Shown: positions 26,220-34,883 of the stretch, piece by piece | Numbering within the stretch: the stretch's first letter is position 1 | How the letters are laid out: every line of letters starts with the position of its first letter | Source of the DNA: UBA4486 sp041984885 | GTDB lineage: Bacteria > Pseudomonadota > Gammaproteobacteria > Eutrophobiales > Eutrophobiaceae | Direction: 5' to 3' | Length of the DNA stretch: 64,000 bases | Assembly (NCBI GenBank): GCA_041984885.1 | Contig: JBHIXH010000009.1 | Span: 1-64,000, forward strand | The notes under the pieces: generated by a model | What the model was told of the DNA's origin: nothing | Database searches by the model: none | The model's input: the letters and a program-made list of their open reading frames with translations, nothing else | Program-made: the position numbers and the translations under genes

Positions 26220-27061
26220 GCGATGCGGCCTGGCCGGCACCCGCGAAGATAAACCTGTTCCTGCACGTCGTCGGCCGCCGCGATGATGGCTATCACCTGT
26301 TACAGACGGTGTTTCAGTTTCTCGATTTCTCCGACACGCTGCGTTTTCGCCTGCGTGACGATGGTGTCATTGTCCGCAGCAGCGGCTGTCCCGGAGTGGC
26401 GCCGGACGATGACCTGGTCGTCAGGGCCGCCCGCGCTTTACAGGAACACACGGGTTGCAAGTTCGGCGTCGAAATCGACGTCGAAAAACAAATCCCGCTG
26501 CAGGCCGGACTCGGTGGAGGCAGTTCGAATGCCGCGACGACGCTGGTCGCGTTGAATCAACTCTGGCAGTTGCAGTTACCCAGGGCAACGTTAGCGGATC
26601 TGGGTGTGCGTCTTGGCGCCGATGTACCGATCTTCATCCACGGCGAATCCGCGTTTGCCGAGGGCGTGGGCGAGCAGCTGACGCCGGTCGAGCCGCCACA
26701 ACCGTGGTATCTGATTCTGCGTCCGAATTGCGCGATCAGTACGGCTGAAATCTTCACTGCCGAGGATTTGACACGTTCTACACCACGAATCACAATACGC
26801 GACTTTCTCGCCGGGGAGGGTCATAACGATTGTTTGCCCGTTGTCCTGAAGCGATACCCGGAAGTCGCCGAAGCGATTGATTGGCTTGGAAATTTTTCTG
26901 AAGCTAGGATGACTGGAACCGGCTCAACCGTGTTTGCCGCGTTCCCGGACCAGGGTGCAGCAGAAGCTGTCCTGGGACAGATACCGGACAAATGGTCGGC
27001 CTGGGTCAGCCGGGGGCAGAATCGATCCTCGCTACTGGATCGTTTGGCAGAAACAGAATAA
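26216..27061 (+). CDS. ispE: 4-diphosphocytidyl-2-C-methyl-D-erythritol kinase
   Basis: GHMP kinase of the non-mevalonate isoprenoid pathway, 281 residues. It starts WPAPAKINLFLHVVGRRDDGYH, with the catalytic Lys and Asp region, and has the ATP motif PLQAGLGGGSSNAA and the C-terminal MTGTGSTVFA. It is translationally coupled to lolB and followed by tRNA-Gln. Confidence 0.96.
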   Translation: MSDAAWPAPAKINLFLHVVGRRDDGYHLLQTVFQFLDFSDTLRFRLRDDGVIVRSSGCPGVAPDDDLVVRAARALQEHTGCKFGVEIDVEKQIPLQAGLGGGSSNAATTLVALNQLWQLQLPRATLADLGVRLGADVPIFIHGESAFAEGVGEQLTPVEPPQPWYLILRPNCAISTAEIFTAEDLTRSTPRITIRDFLAGEGHNDCLPVVLKRYPEVAEAIDWLGNFSEARMTGTGSTVFAAFPDQGAAEAVLGQIPDKWSAWVSRGQNRSSLLDRLAETE

Positions 27062-27128
27062 AGACAAACAGAAGCGGTTTTACACATAATCCTGGCACGC
27101 AGTGACAGGACGAGATCGAAGCATGAAT

Positions 27129-27205
27129 TGGGGTGTGGCCAAGTTGGTTAAGGCACGGGGTTTTGATCCCCGCATTCCCAGGTTCGAGTCCTGGCACCCC
27201 AGCCA
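27129..27205 (+). tRNA. tRNA-Gln (anticodon TTG)
   Basis: The acceptor stem TGGGGTG pairs with CACCCCA, followed by G and an encoded CCA. The D-arm is GGCC...GGC, the anticodon stem CGGGG/CCCCG encloses loop TTTTGAT with anticodon TTG (UUG), and the T-arm is CCAGG-TTCGAGT-CCTGG. All arms pair. The ispE-tRNA-Gln-prs order is common in gammaproteobacteria. Confidence 0.97.
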
Positions 27206-27229
27206 TTTTCCGTAACTGAACGGAAAATG
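27204..27229 (+). other. Perfect 10-bp hairpin at the tRNA 3' end
   Basis: CATTTTCCGT and ACGGAAAATG form a perfect inverted repeat with a 6-base loop, starting within the encoded CCA. There is no T-run, so it is more likely a processing or stability element between the tRNA and prs than a terminator. Confidence 0.6.
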
Positions 27230-27265
27230 ACGCCGAACAACCGACAAGCAGGCAGTAATACAACG

Positions 27266-28219
27266 ATGTCACTCGAAAACGTGATGCTTTTTACCGGCAA
27301 CGCCAACCCGGAACTGGCGGCCAGCATCAGTGGCTATTTAAACATGCCACTCGGCAAGGCCAATGTGGACAGGTTCAGTGATGGCGAGATCATGGTCGAG
27401 ATCGCCGACAATGTTCGCGGTCGCGATGTGTATATCATTCAGTCGATATGTGCACCGGCGAATGAAAGTTTAATGGAATTACTGATCATGGCGGATGCGC
27501 TGCGACGGGCGTCTGCGATGCGGATCATCGCCATCGTGCCGTATATGGGTTACGCGCGGCAGGATAGACGGACTCGGTCTGCTCGAGTACCAATCACGGC
27601 AAAACTGGTGGCAAACATGATCGGTGCCGTCGGTATTGATCACGCGTTAACGGTGGATTTACATGCGGATCAAATCCAGGGGTTTTTCGATATCCCGCTG
27701 GATAACGTCTATGCCTCACCGGTGTTGCTCGGTGATATATGGAAACAACCGTACGACAAGCTGATGGTTGTTTCTCCGGACGTGGGTGGTGTGGTTCGAG
27801 CCCGTGCCCTGGCGAAAAGACTGGACGACACTGACCTTGCGATCATTGACAAACGACGTTCGCGGGCGAATGAATCCGAAGTGATGAATATCATCGGTGA
27901 CGTCGAGGGACGAACCTGCGTCATTATTGATGACCTGGTTGATACGGCCGGCACCCTGTGTAACGCTGCCGGCGCATTAAAGGCACATGGCGCATTAAAA
28001 GTCGTCGCCTATTGCACGCACGCGGTACTGTCCGGGCGGGCGATGGATAACATAAATAATTCAAAACTGGATGAACTGGTCGTGACCGACACCATCCCGT
28101 TAAGCGAGCAGGCGACACAATGTGATCGCATCAGGCAGTTGAGTGTTGCCGCCATGCTCGCAGAAAGTATTCGCCGTATAAGTTATGGCGACTCATTGAG
28201 TTCGATGTTTATTGACTAG
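27266..28219 (+). CDS. prs: Ribose-phosphate pyrophosphokinase
   Basis: Makes PRPP from ribose-5-phosphate and ATP for nucleotide, His and Trp synthesis, 317 residues. The ATG at 27266 gives MSLENVMLFTGNANPEL, matching the family start; the open frame further upstream enters the tRNA hairpin. The RYGYARQDR-like flexible loop (YMGYARQDRRTRSARVPITAK), the metal site LHADQIQGFF and the PRPP motif IIDDLVDTAGTL are present. It ends in TAG. A terminator-like hairpin follows before rplY. Confidence 0.97.
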   Translation: MSLENVMLFTGNANPELAASISGYLNMPLGKANVDRFSDGEIMVEIADNVRGRDVYIIQSICAPANESLMELLIMADALRRASAMRIIAIVPYMGYARQDRRTRSARVPITAKLVANMIGAVGIDHALTVDLHADQIQGFFDIPLDNVYASPVLLGDIWKQPYDKLMVVSPDVGGVVRARALAKRLDDTDLAIIDKRRSRANESEVMNIIGDVEGRTCVIIDDLVDTAGTLCNAAGALKAHGALKVVAYCTHAVLSGRAMDNINNSKLDELVVTDTIPLSEQATQCDRIRQLSVAAMLAESIRRISYGDSLSSMFID

Positions 28220-28233
28220 GGCTTGATGTTATT

Positions 28234-28257
28234 CCGTCTGGTCGCAAGACGGGTTTT
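28234..28257 (+). terminator. Terminator or attenuator between prs and rplY
   Basis: CCGTCT/AGACGG stem with a 7-base loop, followed by GGTTTTTA. It lies 15 bases after prs and 24 before rplY, so it could partly separate the two transcripts. Confidence 0.7.
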
Positions 28258-28281
28258 TATACATTTACTGGAGTATTCACT

Positions 28282-28962
28282 ATGAAACAGTTTGAACTGG
28301 TCGCTGAAACGCGTACCGATGTAGGGAAAGGTGCGAGCCGCCGCCTGCGTCGTACGGGCAAGATCCCCGGCGTCGTCTATGGCAGTCATACCGAGGCCAA
28401 ATCCATTACATTGGGACACGATGACGTCTTTCATCAACTTGAGCATGAAGCATTCTATTCACATATCCTGACGTTGAAGCTGGATAACGAACCGATCAAG
28501 GTCGTGTTAAAAGACCTGCAACGGCATCCGTATAAACTGAACATCATGCATATCGATCTGCAACAGATAGATGAAGCAGAAAAACTGACCATGCGTGTCC
28601 CGATTCATTACCTGAATGAAGCCAAGGCGGCCGGTGTCAAGAGCGGTGGTATAGTGAACCACATCATGAACGACCTGGAAATCGAGTGCTTACCCAAAGA
28701 TCTGCCGGAATACATCGAAATCGATCTTCTCGAACTTGAACTGGGATCGTCGATCCAGCTGGATGAATTAAAAATGCCGGAAGGTGTTGAACTCTACGCT
28801 GCCGTGCATGATGAAGAGATGGATGTGCCGGTTGTATCTATCGTTATGCCGCGTGCAGTTGAAGAAGATACGCTGGAAGATGAAGAAGAAGCAGCAGCAG
28901 CGGCTGCAACAGAGGAAGCAGCCAAACCGAAAGAAGAGGATAAGGAAAAGTCTGACGACTGA
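28282..28962 (+). CDS. rplY: 50S ribosomal protein L25 (Ctc/TL5 form)
   Basis: Binds 5S rRNA in the large subunit. At 226 residues it is the long general-stress type with an added C-terminal domain, not the 94-residue E. coli type. The N-terminal L25 domain runs to about residue 95 (RTDVGKGASRRLRRTGKIPGVVYG split in the usual way), followed by the TL5 C-domain. A low-complexity Glu/Ala/Lys tail (EEEAAAAAATEEAAKPKEE) ends the protein. It precedes pth as in many proteobacteria. Confidence 0.95.
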   Translation: MKQFELVAETRTDVGKGASRRLRRTGKIPGVVYGSHTEAKSITLGHDDVFHQLEHEAFYSHILTLKLDNEPIKVVLKDLQRHPYKLNIMHIDLQQIDEAEKLTMRVPIHYLNEAKAAGVKSGGIVNHIMNDLEIECLPKDLPEYIEIDLLELELGSSIQLDELKMPEGVELYAAVHDEEMDVPVVSIVMPRAVEEDTLEDEEEAAAAAATEEAAKPKEEDKEKSDD

Positions 28963-28994
28963 TCCGTCTCTCCTGTTACGACAGGAACTCACGC

Positions 28995-29606
28995 GTGGCA
29001 AAAGCGTTTCAACTTATTGTGGGCCTGGGCAATCCGGGCCCCGAATATGCTGCTACCCGGCATAATGCCGGATTCTGGTTGATCGATCAGTTTGCCGATA
29101 AAGAAGGTCTCGCATTTCGTCCCGAAAACAAGTTTGCCGGTGAGGCCGTGCGCTTTCGTACTGATAGCGCTGAAGGCTGGTTGTTAAAACCGATGACGTT
29201 CATGAACGACAGCGGTCGCTCCGTACAGGCGTTGTTATCGTTTTACAAAATAGACGTTGAGCGCATGCTGGTCATTCACGACGAGATCGATTTGCCGCCC
29301 GGAACGGTGCGCCTGAAAACCGGTGGTGGTCATGGTGGGCACAACGGATTACGCGACATCATCAACAAAACCGGCAGTAATGCATTCAGCCGGATGCGTA
29401 TTGGCGTCGGCCATCCAGGAACGAAAGATAAAGTGATTTCATCCGTACTTGGCCGGGCCTCTGCGGATGAACAACAACTCATCGATGCCGCGCTGGCGAA
29501 TGTGCTGGAGTTAATGCCACAAATTCTGGCCGGTAACATGCAAACTGCGATGACCGAGCTGCACACAAAAGAAAAACAGAACAACGAAAACGGGACAGCA
29601 GGATAA
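28995..29606 (+). CDS. pth: Peptidyl-tRNA hydrolase
   Basis: Releases tRNA from stalled peptidyl-tRNA, 203 residues with a GTG start. The family signature LIVGLGNPGPEYAATRHNAGFW contains the catalytic His and Asn, and GGHGGHNGLRDI follows. The C-terminal tail is polar. Its TAA overlaps the ychF ATG by one base, so the two are coupled. Confidence 0.96.
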   Translation: MAKAFQLIVGLGNPGPEYAATRHNAGFWLIDQFADKEGLAFRPENKFAGEAVRFRTDSAEGWLLKPMTFMNDSGRSVQALLSFYKIDVERMLVIHDEIDLPPGTVRLKTGGGHGGHNGLRDIINKTGSNAFSRMRIGVGHPGTKDKVISSVLGRASADEQQLIDAALANVLELMPQILAGNMQTAMTELHTKEKQNNENGTAG

Positions 29607-30691
29607 TGGGCTTCAAATGCGGCATAGTCGGATTGCCGAACGTCGGTAAATCCACATTATTTAACGCACTAACCAACTCCGGTATTGATGCCGCCAACTA
29701 TCCTTTCTGCACAATCGATCCGAACGTTGGTGTCGTACCGGTGCCGGATCCACGGCTTGACAGGATTGCTGCTATTGTTCAACCAAAGCAGACCGTGCCG
29801 GCACATATGGAGTTTGTCGATATTGCCGGGCTGGTAGAAGGCGCATCCAAAGGCGAGGGACTCGGCAACCAGTTTCTTGCGCATATACGTGAAACCCAGG
29901 CCATTGCCCAGGTTGTGCGTTGTTTTGACGATGACAACATCGTGCATGTCGCCGGCCGTGTTAATCCGCTGGAAGATATTGATGTGATTAACACGGAACT
30001 CTGCCTGGCGGATCAGGAGTCGGTGGACAAGGCTTTACAAAAAGTCGTCAAGGTCGCAAAGAGTGGCGACAAGGAAGCGCGGCAACAACAGGTGGCACTG
30101 GAGATAATCGCCGCGCATCTGGACCAGGGACTGCCAGTGCGCACACTCGATACTGAACAAATTGCAGCAGTCAGACATCTACATCTGTTAACTGCCAAGC
30201 CATCGTTTTTTATTGCGAATGTCGAGGAAACCGGTTTGCAGGATAATCCCTGGATAGCCAGACTTCAGCAACTCGCTGACAGGGAAGAGTCACAGGTGAT
30301 CCCGGTATGTGCGGCCATCGAGGCCGAGATGTCGGAACTGAATCAGGAAGAAAAGATCGAGTTTCTGCAGGACCTGGGTCAGGATGAACCGGGCCTGAAT
30401 CGAATCATACGCGCCGGCTATCAGTTGCTCGGTTTGCAAACGTATTTTACTGCCGGCCCCAAGGAAGCGCGCGCCTGGACAGTATCGATCGGTGCGACTG
30501 CGCCGCAAGCCGCCGGCGTGATCCACACGGATTTTGAACGCGGTTTTATCCGTGCCGAAGTTACAGCGTATGACGATTACATTGAACACAATGGTGAGCA
30601 GGGTGCGAAGACAGCCGGCAAGTGGCGTCTCGAAGGCAAGGACTATATCGTGCAGGATGGTGATGTCATGTTGTTTCGCTTTAACGTTTAA
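29606..30691 (+). CDS. ychF: Redox-regulated ATPase YchF (Obg family)
   Basis: Ribosome-associated P-loop ATPase of 361 residues. It has P-loop GLPNVGKSTLFNAL, switch region DIAGLVEGASKGEGLGNQFL and a C-terminal TGS domain from about residue 275. The family hydrolyses ATP rather than GTP because its G4 motif is altered, in agreement with the missing NKxD here. Pth-YchF pairing is widespread. Confidence 0.96.
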   Translation: MGFKCGIVGLPNVGKSTLFNALTNSGIDAANYPFCTIDPNVGVVPVPDPRLDRIAAIVQPKQTVPAHMEFVDIAGLVEGASKGEGLGNQFLAHIRETQAIAQVVRCFDDDNIVHVAGRVNPLEDIDVINTELCLADQESVDKALQKVVKVAKSGDKEARQQQVALEIIAAHLDQGLPVRTLDTEQIAAVRHLHLLTAKPSFFIANVEETGLQDNPWIARLQQLADREESQVIPVCAAIEAEMSELNQEEKIEFLQDLGQDEPGLNRIIRAGYQLLGLQTYFTAGPKEARAWTVSIGATAPQAAGVIHTDFERGFIRAEVTAYDDYIEHNGEQGAKTAGKWRLEGKDYIVQDGDVMLFRFNV

Positions 30692-30703
30692 TGGCAGGTG
30701 TAA

Positions 30704-31345
30704 ATGTCAGCCAAAAAAAATAACGCCGATCAGCTGGTAGAAACGGTGCAATCATTTCAGCGTTTGCACCTGGGCGTTGGCACGTCCGGCAATGCAAGTG
30801 TGCGGACCCGTGCAGGCATGCTGATTACGCCAACCGGGATTGCCTATGATCAACTGGATGAATCGTTACTCGTTGAAATGCAACTGGATGGCAACATCAT
30901 CAACAGTGAACTGAAGCCATCGAGTGAATGGCAGTTTCATGCCGCGATCTATTCCGAATACAGAGAGGTGAATGCAATCGTCCACGTGCATTCACCGTTT
31001 GCTACCGCGCAAGCCTGTACACGCCAGGCCATCCCCGCGTTTCATTATATGGTGGCGCGGGCCGGTGGTGATTCGATACGTTGCGCCGGGTATGCGACAT
31101 TCGGTACACAGGAGCTGTCTGTGCATGCTGTTGCAGCATTAAAAGACAGGAAGGCATGTTTATTGGCCAATCATGGTCAAATCAGTACCGGCAGCAATTT
31201 AACAGAGGCCTTAAATCTTGCCGAAGAAGTCGAGATGCTGGCCAGGCAATTCATCATCAGTCAGCAGGCCGGACAACCGGTATTACTCAGCGCAGAAGAG
31301 ATGCAGGTTAACCTGAAAAAATTTCGGGACTACGGCAAACAATAA
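30704..31345 (+). CDS. Class II aldolase/adducin family protein
   Basis: Zinc-dependent aldolase-like enzyme of 213 residues. It has the opening GTSGNASVR, LITPTG, and the zinc ligands HVHSPFA plus a later His (ANHGQIS). Relatives include L-fuculose-1-phosphate aldolase and methylthioribulose-1-phosphate dehydratase; the substrate cannot be fixed from sequence. It is followed without a gap by a VOC protein and a MetX-like enzyme, which together hint at a small carbon or sulfur metabolic operon. That is inference. Confidence 0.88.
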   Translation: MSAKKNNADQLVETVQSFQRLHLGVGTSGNASVRTRAGMLITPTGIAYDQLDESLLVEMQLDGNIINSELKPSSEWQFHAAIYSEYREVNAIVHVHSPFATAQACTRQAIPAFHYMVARAGGDSIRCAGYATFGTQELSVHAVAALKDRKACLLANHGQISTGSNLTEALNLAEEVEMLARQFIISQQAGQPVLLSAEEMQVNLKKFRDYGKQ

Positions 31346-31768
31346 ATGGCTTTATCCCCGTTTCATCTTGCCATACCTGTACGTGATATCGAGAGTACGG
31401 AACAGTTTTATACGACGAAGATCGGTTGCCAGGTTGGCCGGCGTGCAGAGAAATGGATCGATTTTAATTTTTTCGGTCATCAGTTGTCCGCTCATGTAAA
31501 ACCGGATGAAACGAAACAGGCCATGACCAATGAAGTCGACAGTGAACAGGTACCGGTGCGACATTTTGGAGTCGTGCTGGACTGGCCGGTCTGGCATGAA
31601 CTGGCCGCGACATTACGCGACAGGGAGATTGAGTTTTTAATCGAGCCGACCATCCGCTTTGCCGGACTGGCCGGTGAACAGGCGACGATGTTTATCCAGG
31701 ACCCGTCCGGTAATGCGCTTGAATTCAAATCGTTCCGGTCACCGGATCAATTATTTGCCGTAGACTGA
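31346..31768 (+). CDS. VOC (glyoxalase/dioxygenase) family protein
   Basis: Metal-dependent VOC fold protein of 140 residues with two beta-alpha-beta-beta-beta units. Likely metal ligands are His8 in FHLAIPVRDI, a His in VRHFGVVL, and Glu in IQDPSGNALEFKSF. The DPSGN-LEF pattern is the typical VOC C-terminal ligand segment. It starts directly after the aldolase stop and is followed by the MetX-like gene after one base. Confidence 0.88.
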   Translation: MALSPFHLAIPVRDIESTEQFYTTKIGCQVGRRAEKWIDFNFFGHQLSAHVKPDETKQAMTNEVDSEQVPVRHFGVVLDWPVWHELAATLRDREIEFLIEPTIRFAGLAGEQATMFIQDPSGNALEFKSFRSPDQLFAVD

Positions 31769-31769
31769 A

Positions 31770-32867
31770 ATGCCGATTCGAATCCCGCCTGCCTGTGAAT
31801 TAATAACGCTGTCCGGCACCTGTAACCTGGAATCGGGCGGTAGCCTGACGAGGCCGGTTATCGCAGTCGAACGTCACGGCCAGACGCATGCTACGGATGC
31901 ACCGGTGGTGCTCGTCTTTACCGGTATCTCGCCGGATGCGCATATCTGTTCGCATCCGAAAGATTCCTCATCTGGCTGGTGGGAATACATGGTCGGTAAT
32001 CACTGCCCGATCGACACCGACCGGTTTCATGTGATCTGTGTCAACACGCTGGGTAGCTGTTTCGGTTCCACCGGCCCGTGCTCGGATAATCCGGAAACCA
32101 ACCAGCCGTATCGGGCGACGTTTCCGGATATTACCTTATGGGATGTGGCCAGGCTGACCGGACTGGCACTGGCGCAACTGGAGATCAACCAGGTACATTG
32201 TGTGGTCGGACCCTCGATGGGCGGTATGACAGCGCTGGCCTGGCTGTTAATGAATCCGGGCTGCACCCGCCACATGATTAATATCTCGGCCGCGGTTGAG
32301 GCCGATCCATTTGCCATCGCCTTGCGTTCACTACAGCGTGAGATCGTTGAATCCGATCCCGGCTTCGACAAGGGTAACTATCGTGATGCGAAAGCCGTCC
32401 GGCATGGTATGACGCTGGCGCGTAAACTGGGATTAACCACGTATCGTTCCGCCTATGAGTGGCGACAGCGCTTCGGGCGATCGCGAGACAGCGTCGACGA
32501 CGATCAAGGCCAGTTTGTTATCCAGTCCTACTTGCAGATCAATGCCGAGAAGTTCGCTGATCAGTTTGATCCGAATTGTTATCTAAAACTGTCACAGGCG
32601 ATGGACTGGTTTTCGGTCAGGGAAAAGTTTTCCGAACCGGAACAATCACTGCGACAATCGGGACTGGAATCGGCGCTCGTTATCGGCGTTGATTCCGACT
32701 TTTTGTTTCCCGAGTATCAGCAAAAAGAGATGGCAGCCTGTCTGACAGATTCCGGCATCCAGACGGAATATACCGGGATCAATTCACACTACGGTCATGA
32801 TGCATTCCTGATAGATGAAGAAAACTTTGCGCCGTTGATCAAACAGTGGCTGGAACAGACGTTATAA
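31770..32867 (+). CDS. Alpha/beta-hydrolase acyltransferase, MetX-like
   Basis: Enzyme of 365 residues related to homoserine O-acetyl/succinyltransferase MetX. The nucleophile Ser149 lies in GPSMGGM, the oxyanion-region segment GSCFGSTGP is at about 95, the acid is in GVDSDFLFP, and the His in HYGHDAFL. MetX-type enzymes acylate homoserine in methionine synthesis, but close relatives act on serine or other substrates, so I give no symbol. It is the last gene of the tight aldolase-VOC-MetX run. Confidence 0.85.
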   Translation: MPIRIPPACELITLSGTCNLESGGSLTRPVIAVERHGQTHATDAPVVLVFTGISPDAHICSHPKDSSSGWWEYMVGNHCPIDTDRFHVICVNTLGSCFGSTGPCSDNPETNQPYRATFPDITLWDVARLTGLALAQLEINQVHCVVGPSMGGMTALAWLLMNPGCTRHMINISAAVEADPFAIALRSLQREIVESDPGFDKGNYRDAKAVRHGMTLARKLGLTTYRSAYEWRQRFGRSRDSVDDDQGQFVIQSYLQINAEKFADQFDPNCYLKLSQAMDWFSVREKFSEPEQSLRQSGLESALVIGVDSDFLFPEYQQKEMAACLTDSGIQTEYTGINSHYGHDAFLIDEENFAPLIKQWLEQTL

Positions 32868-33530
32868 GCTGATCTGCAGATACTCAAGCGCTAAAACGTT
32901 CAACCGGTTAGCGATAGTTTCAGTCCAGTGCGGTTCTGAGGCACAAGCACGATTGATCTGGATAGTTAATAACGAATCGTTTACGCGATCGAAATTTCTC
33001 GGTGTTTGCTTCACGATCAACGCATCTTCGGTTTTGTAGACGATATAGGTTTTACTGATATCAATATCGAGATATACAGAAGAGCCGAATTGCGTATCGA
33101 CCAGCCAGTGTTGCTTGTTCAGCAATCCGGATTGAAACAAATCAAACCAGACCTCCGGTTGCAGATCATACGATACTTTTTTTTCGGTATTCTGTCGTTG
33201 CGTGTCAGCGTAGCGGCCGGACAGCCGGTCGAGTTGATACAGTGATTGCAGGCCGATTAACACGCCCGGGCCTTTCCATTTCAGAAACTGCGCATCCAGT
33301 TGCCATTGATCACCGTAAATCGGAAATTCTTCCGGTATACAGAAGTCGCCCGTGCGCAGTTCGGCGATGTACACATCGCGGGAAAAGGGTTTGAATGCCA
33401 GCTCGGCGACAGGCGTCTCGGTATTAAAACGGTGGTATAACCAGTAGGAGGTAGAAGCCAGTAACACGAGCAGGCCGATACCCAGTGGCAGAAAAATAAA
33501 AACCGTCCATTTCAGTAGTCTGCGAAACAT
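32862..33530 (-). CDS. Hypothetical membrane-anchored periplasmic protein
   Basis: Unrecognised protein of 222 residues with one N-terminal TM helix (about 9-31) followed by a beta-rich soluble domain, probably periplasmic. Its end overlaps the MetX-like gene end by 6 bases, convergent. No motif gives a function. I have a vague memory of similar single-TM proteins in other gammaproteobacteria, not enough for a name. Confidence 0.7.
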   Translation of the reverse strand: MFRRLLKWTVFIFLPLGIGLLVLLASTSYWLYHRFNTETPVAELAFKPFSRDVYIAELRTGDFCIPEEFPIYGDQWQLDAQFLKWKGPGVLIGLQSLYQLDRLSGRYADTQRQNTEKKVSYDLQPEVWFDLFQSGLLNKQHWLVDTQFGSSVYLDIDISKTYIVYKTEDALIVKQTPRNFDRVNDSLLTIQINRACASEPHWTETIANRLNVLALEYLQISL

Positions 33531-33793
33531 GTCTCTTTCCCGTATATAACCGCTAATGGAAGGGAGGGGGAATATACCGTTTATAGCCGAATTATTTTCT
33601 TTACTTTAGCATTTTCGCGTCTATATTAACGCGATTGATCTTTTGCGGTGCCAACGATGTATCGTATTGTTGAAATTACCGGCTCAGAACCGGCCTGTTT
33701 TTCCGGATATTCCGCTTGTCGGGCTGCTTCCCGTCGTGTTCGATTTGCTACATCGGACGACGCACGCCTGACTCTTCAATAAAGCAGATTTCG

Positions 33794-34786
33794 GTGACAA
33801 CGTCGACTCGCTCGCGAGTTGCCCCGCCAGTCAGACTGCACTATTCCTTTCGCAAGATCATGACCGGCTCGGATCTGTCGCGTCGGCGTCTGCCATTTAT
33901 GCAGGCGGTCAGTCAGCAGGATGGACCGGTAGTCTGGATCACCGCTTGCGGTCATGGTGACGAGGTGGGCGGCATCGTCGTCATCCAGGAGATGTTTAAA
34001 ATCCTGCGCCGCCGGCTTTTGTGCGGCACGGTGTTTGCGTTCCCGCTAATGAATCCTTTCGGCTTTGAAATGGTGTCACGCCAGATCACGTTAAGTAGCG
34101 AGGATCTGAACCGATCTTTCCCCGGTAACCCGGACGGTTCACTCGGTGAACGTATCGCGCACGAAATTTTCACGACGATCGTGACGACGCAACCAACACT
34201 GGTACTTGACCTGCATAATGACTGGATAGAATCAGTACCGTATGCACTACTGGATTATGATCCCGGGGGCAGCCACAAGCCGACTTATCATCGGGCAATC
34301 ACGGCCGGCAAGGAAAGTGGCCTTTATCTGGTGGTGGATGATGAAGAACTGAAAAGCAGCCTGAGTCACAACCTGTTAATGAATAACATCCCGGCGCTGA
34401 CGCTGGAGCTCGGTCGTGCCTATGTCGTCAACGAGATAAATGTCAAACGCGGGGTCGCCTCGATAACGAACATGCTGGCCTCACTCGGCATGCTTGAATC
34501 TGACAGTGATGTATCACTGTACACGCATACAACCGGTTTCGATCGGCAAAAACTGTTGATGTACTCGGACAAACCGTACCTGTCACGTACCGGCATTCTG
34601 CGTTTTCTGGTCAAGGCGGGGGAGCCGGTGACGGCGGGTCAGCCGCTGGCAAAAATCGTGAATGCGTTTGGTCGGCACCAGGAAACCGTCAAGGCACTGC
34701 ATGACGGTGTCGTGCTCGGTCACAGTGATTCATCCGCGGCCTTCCCCGGTATGCCGTTCATGTCATTCGGCCTGACGCAGGCTTGA
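33794..34786 (+). CDS. Succinylglutamate desuccinylase/aspartoacylase-like zinc amidohydrolase
   Basis: M14-like zinc hydrolase of the AstE/AspA family, about 330 residues. The zinc ligands are in ACGHGDEVGG (His54, Glu57) and the later His in LVLDLHNDW; an Arg-Asn pair lies in SSEDLNRSFPG. The start is uncertain. The frame is open from TTG 33716, and ATG 33860 is the first ATG, but the conserved-looking RLHYSFRKIMTGSDLSRR begins before it, so GTG 33794 is a compromise. No signal peptide. The next gene (100 bases on) is a methyltransferase/ATP-grasp fusion; an amide-cleaving enzyme beside an amide-forming one suggests a shared pathway. Substrate unknown. Confidence 0.82.
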   Translation: MTTSTRSRVAPPVRLHYSFRKIMTGSDLSRRRLPFMQAVSQQDGPVVWITACGHGDEVGGIVVIQEMFKILRRRLLCGTVFAFPLMNPFGFEMVSRQITLSSEDLNRSFPGNPDGSLGERIAHEIFTTIVTTQPTLVLDLHNDWIESVPYALLDYDPGGSHKPTYHRAITAGKESGLYLVVDDEELKSSLSHNLLMNNIPALTLELGRAYVVNEINVKRGVASITNMLASLGMLESDSDVSLYTHTTGFDRQKLLMYSDKPYLSRTGILRFLVKAGEPVTAGQPLAKIVNAFGRHQETVKALHDGVVLGHSDSSAAFPGMPFMSFGLTQA

Positions 34787-34883
34787 GCCGGCGGCTCTTG
34801 TATCGATTCACTATCCCGATGTTTGAATTTACGGATCGTTCAAACCCAAAAGCCCGTTATTTTTTCTCTTTACAGGAAATTCG

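Noticed and set aside
33657..33782. 41-codon plus-strand ORF before the AstE-like gene
   Set aside because: In a different frame from the hydrolase, with no ribosome site and no motif; not evidence of a frameshift, since its translation does not resemble the family.
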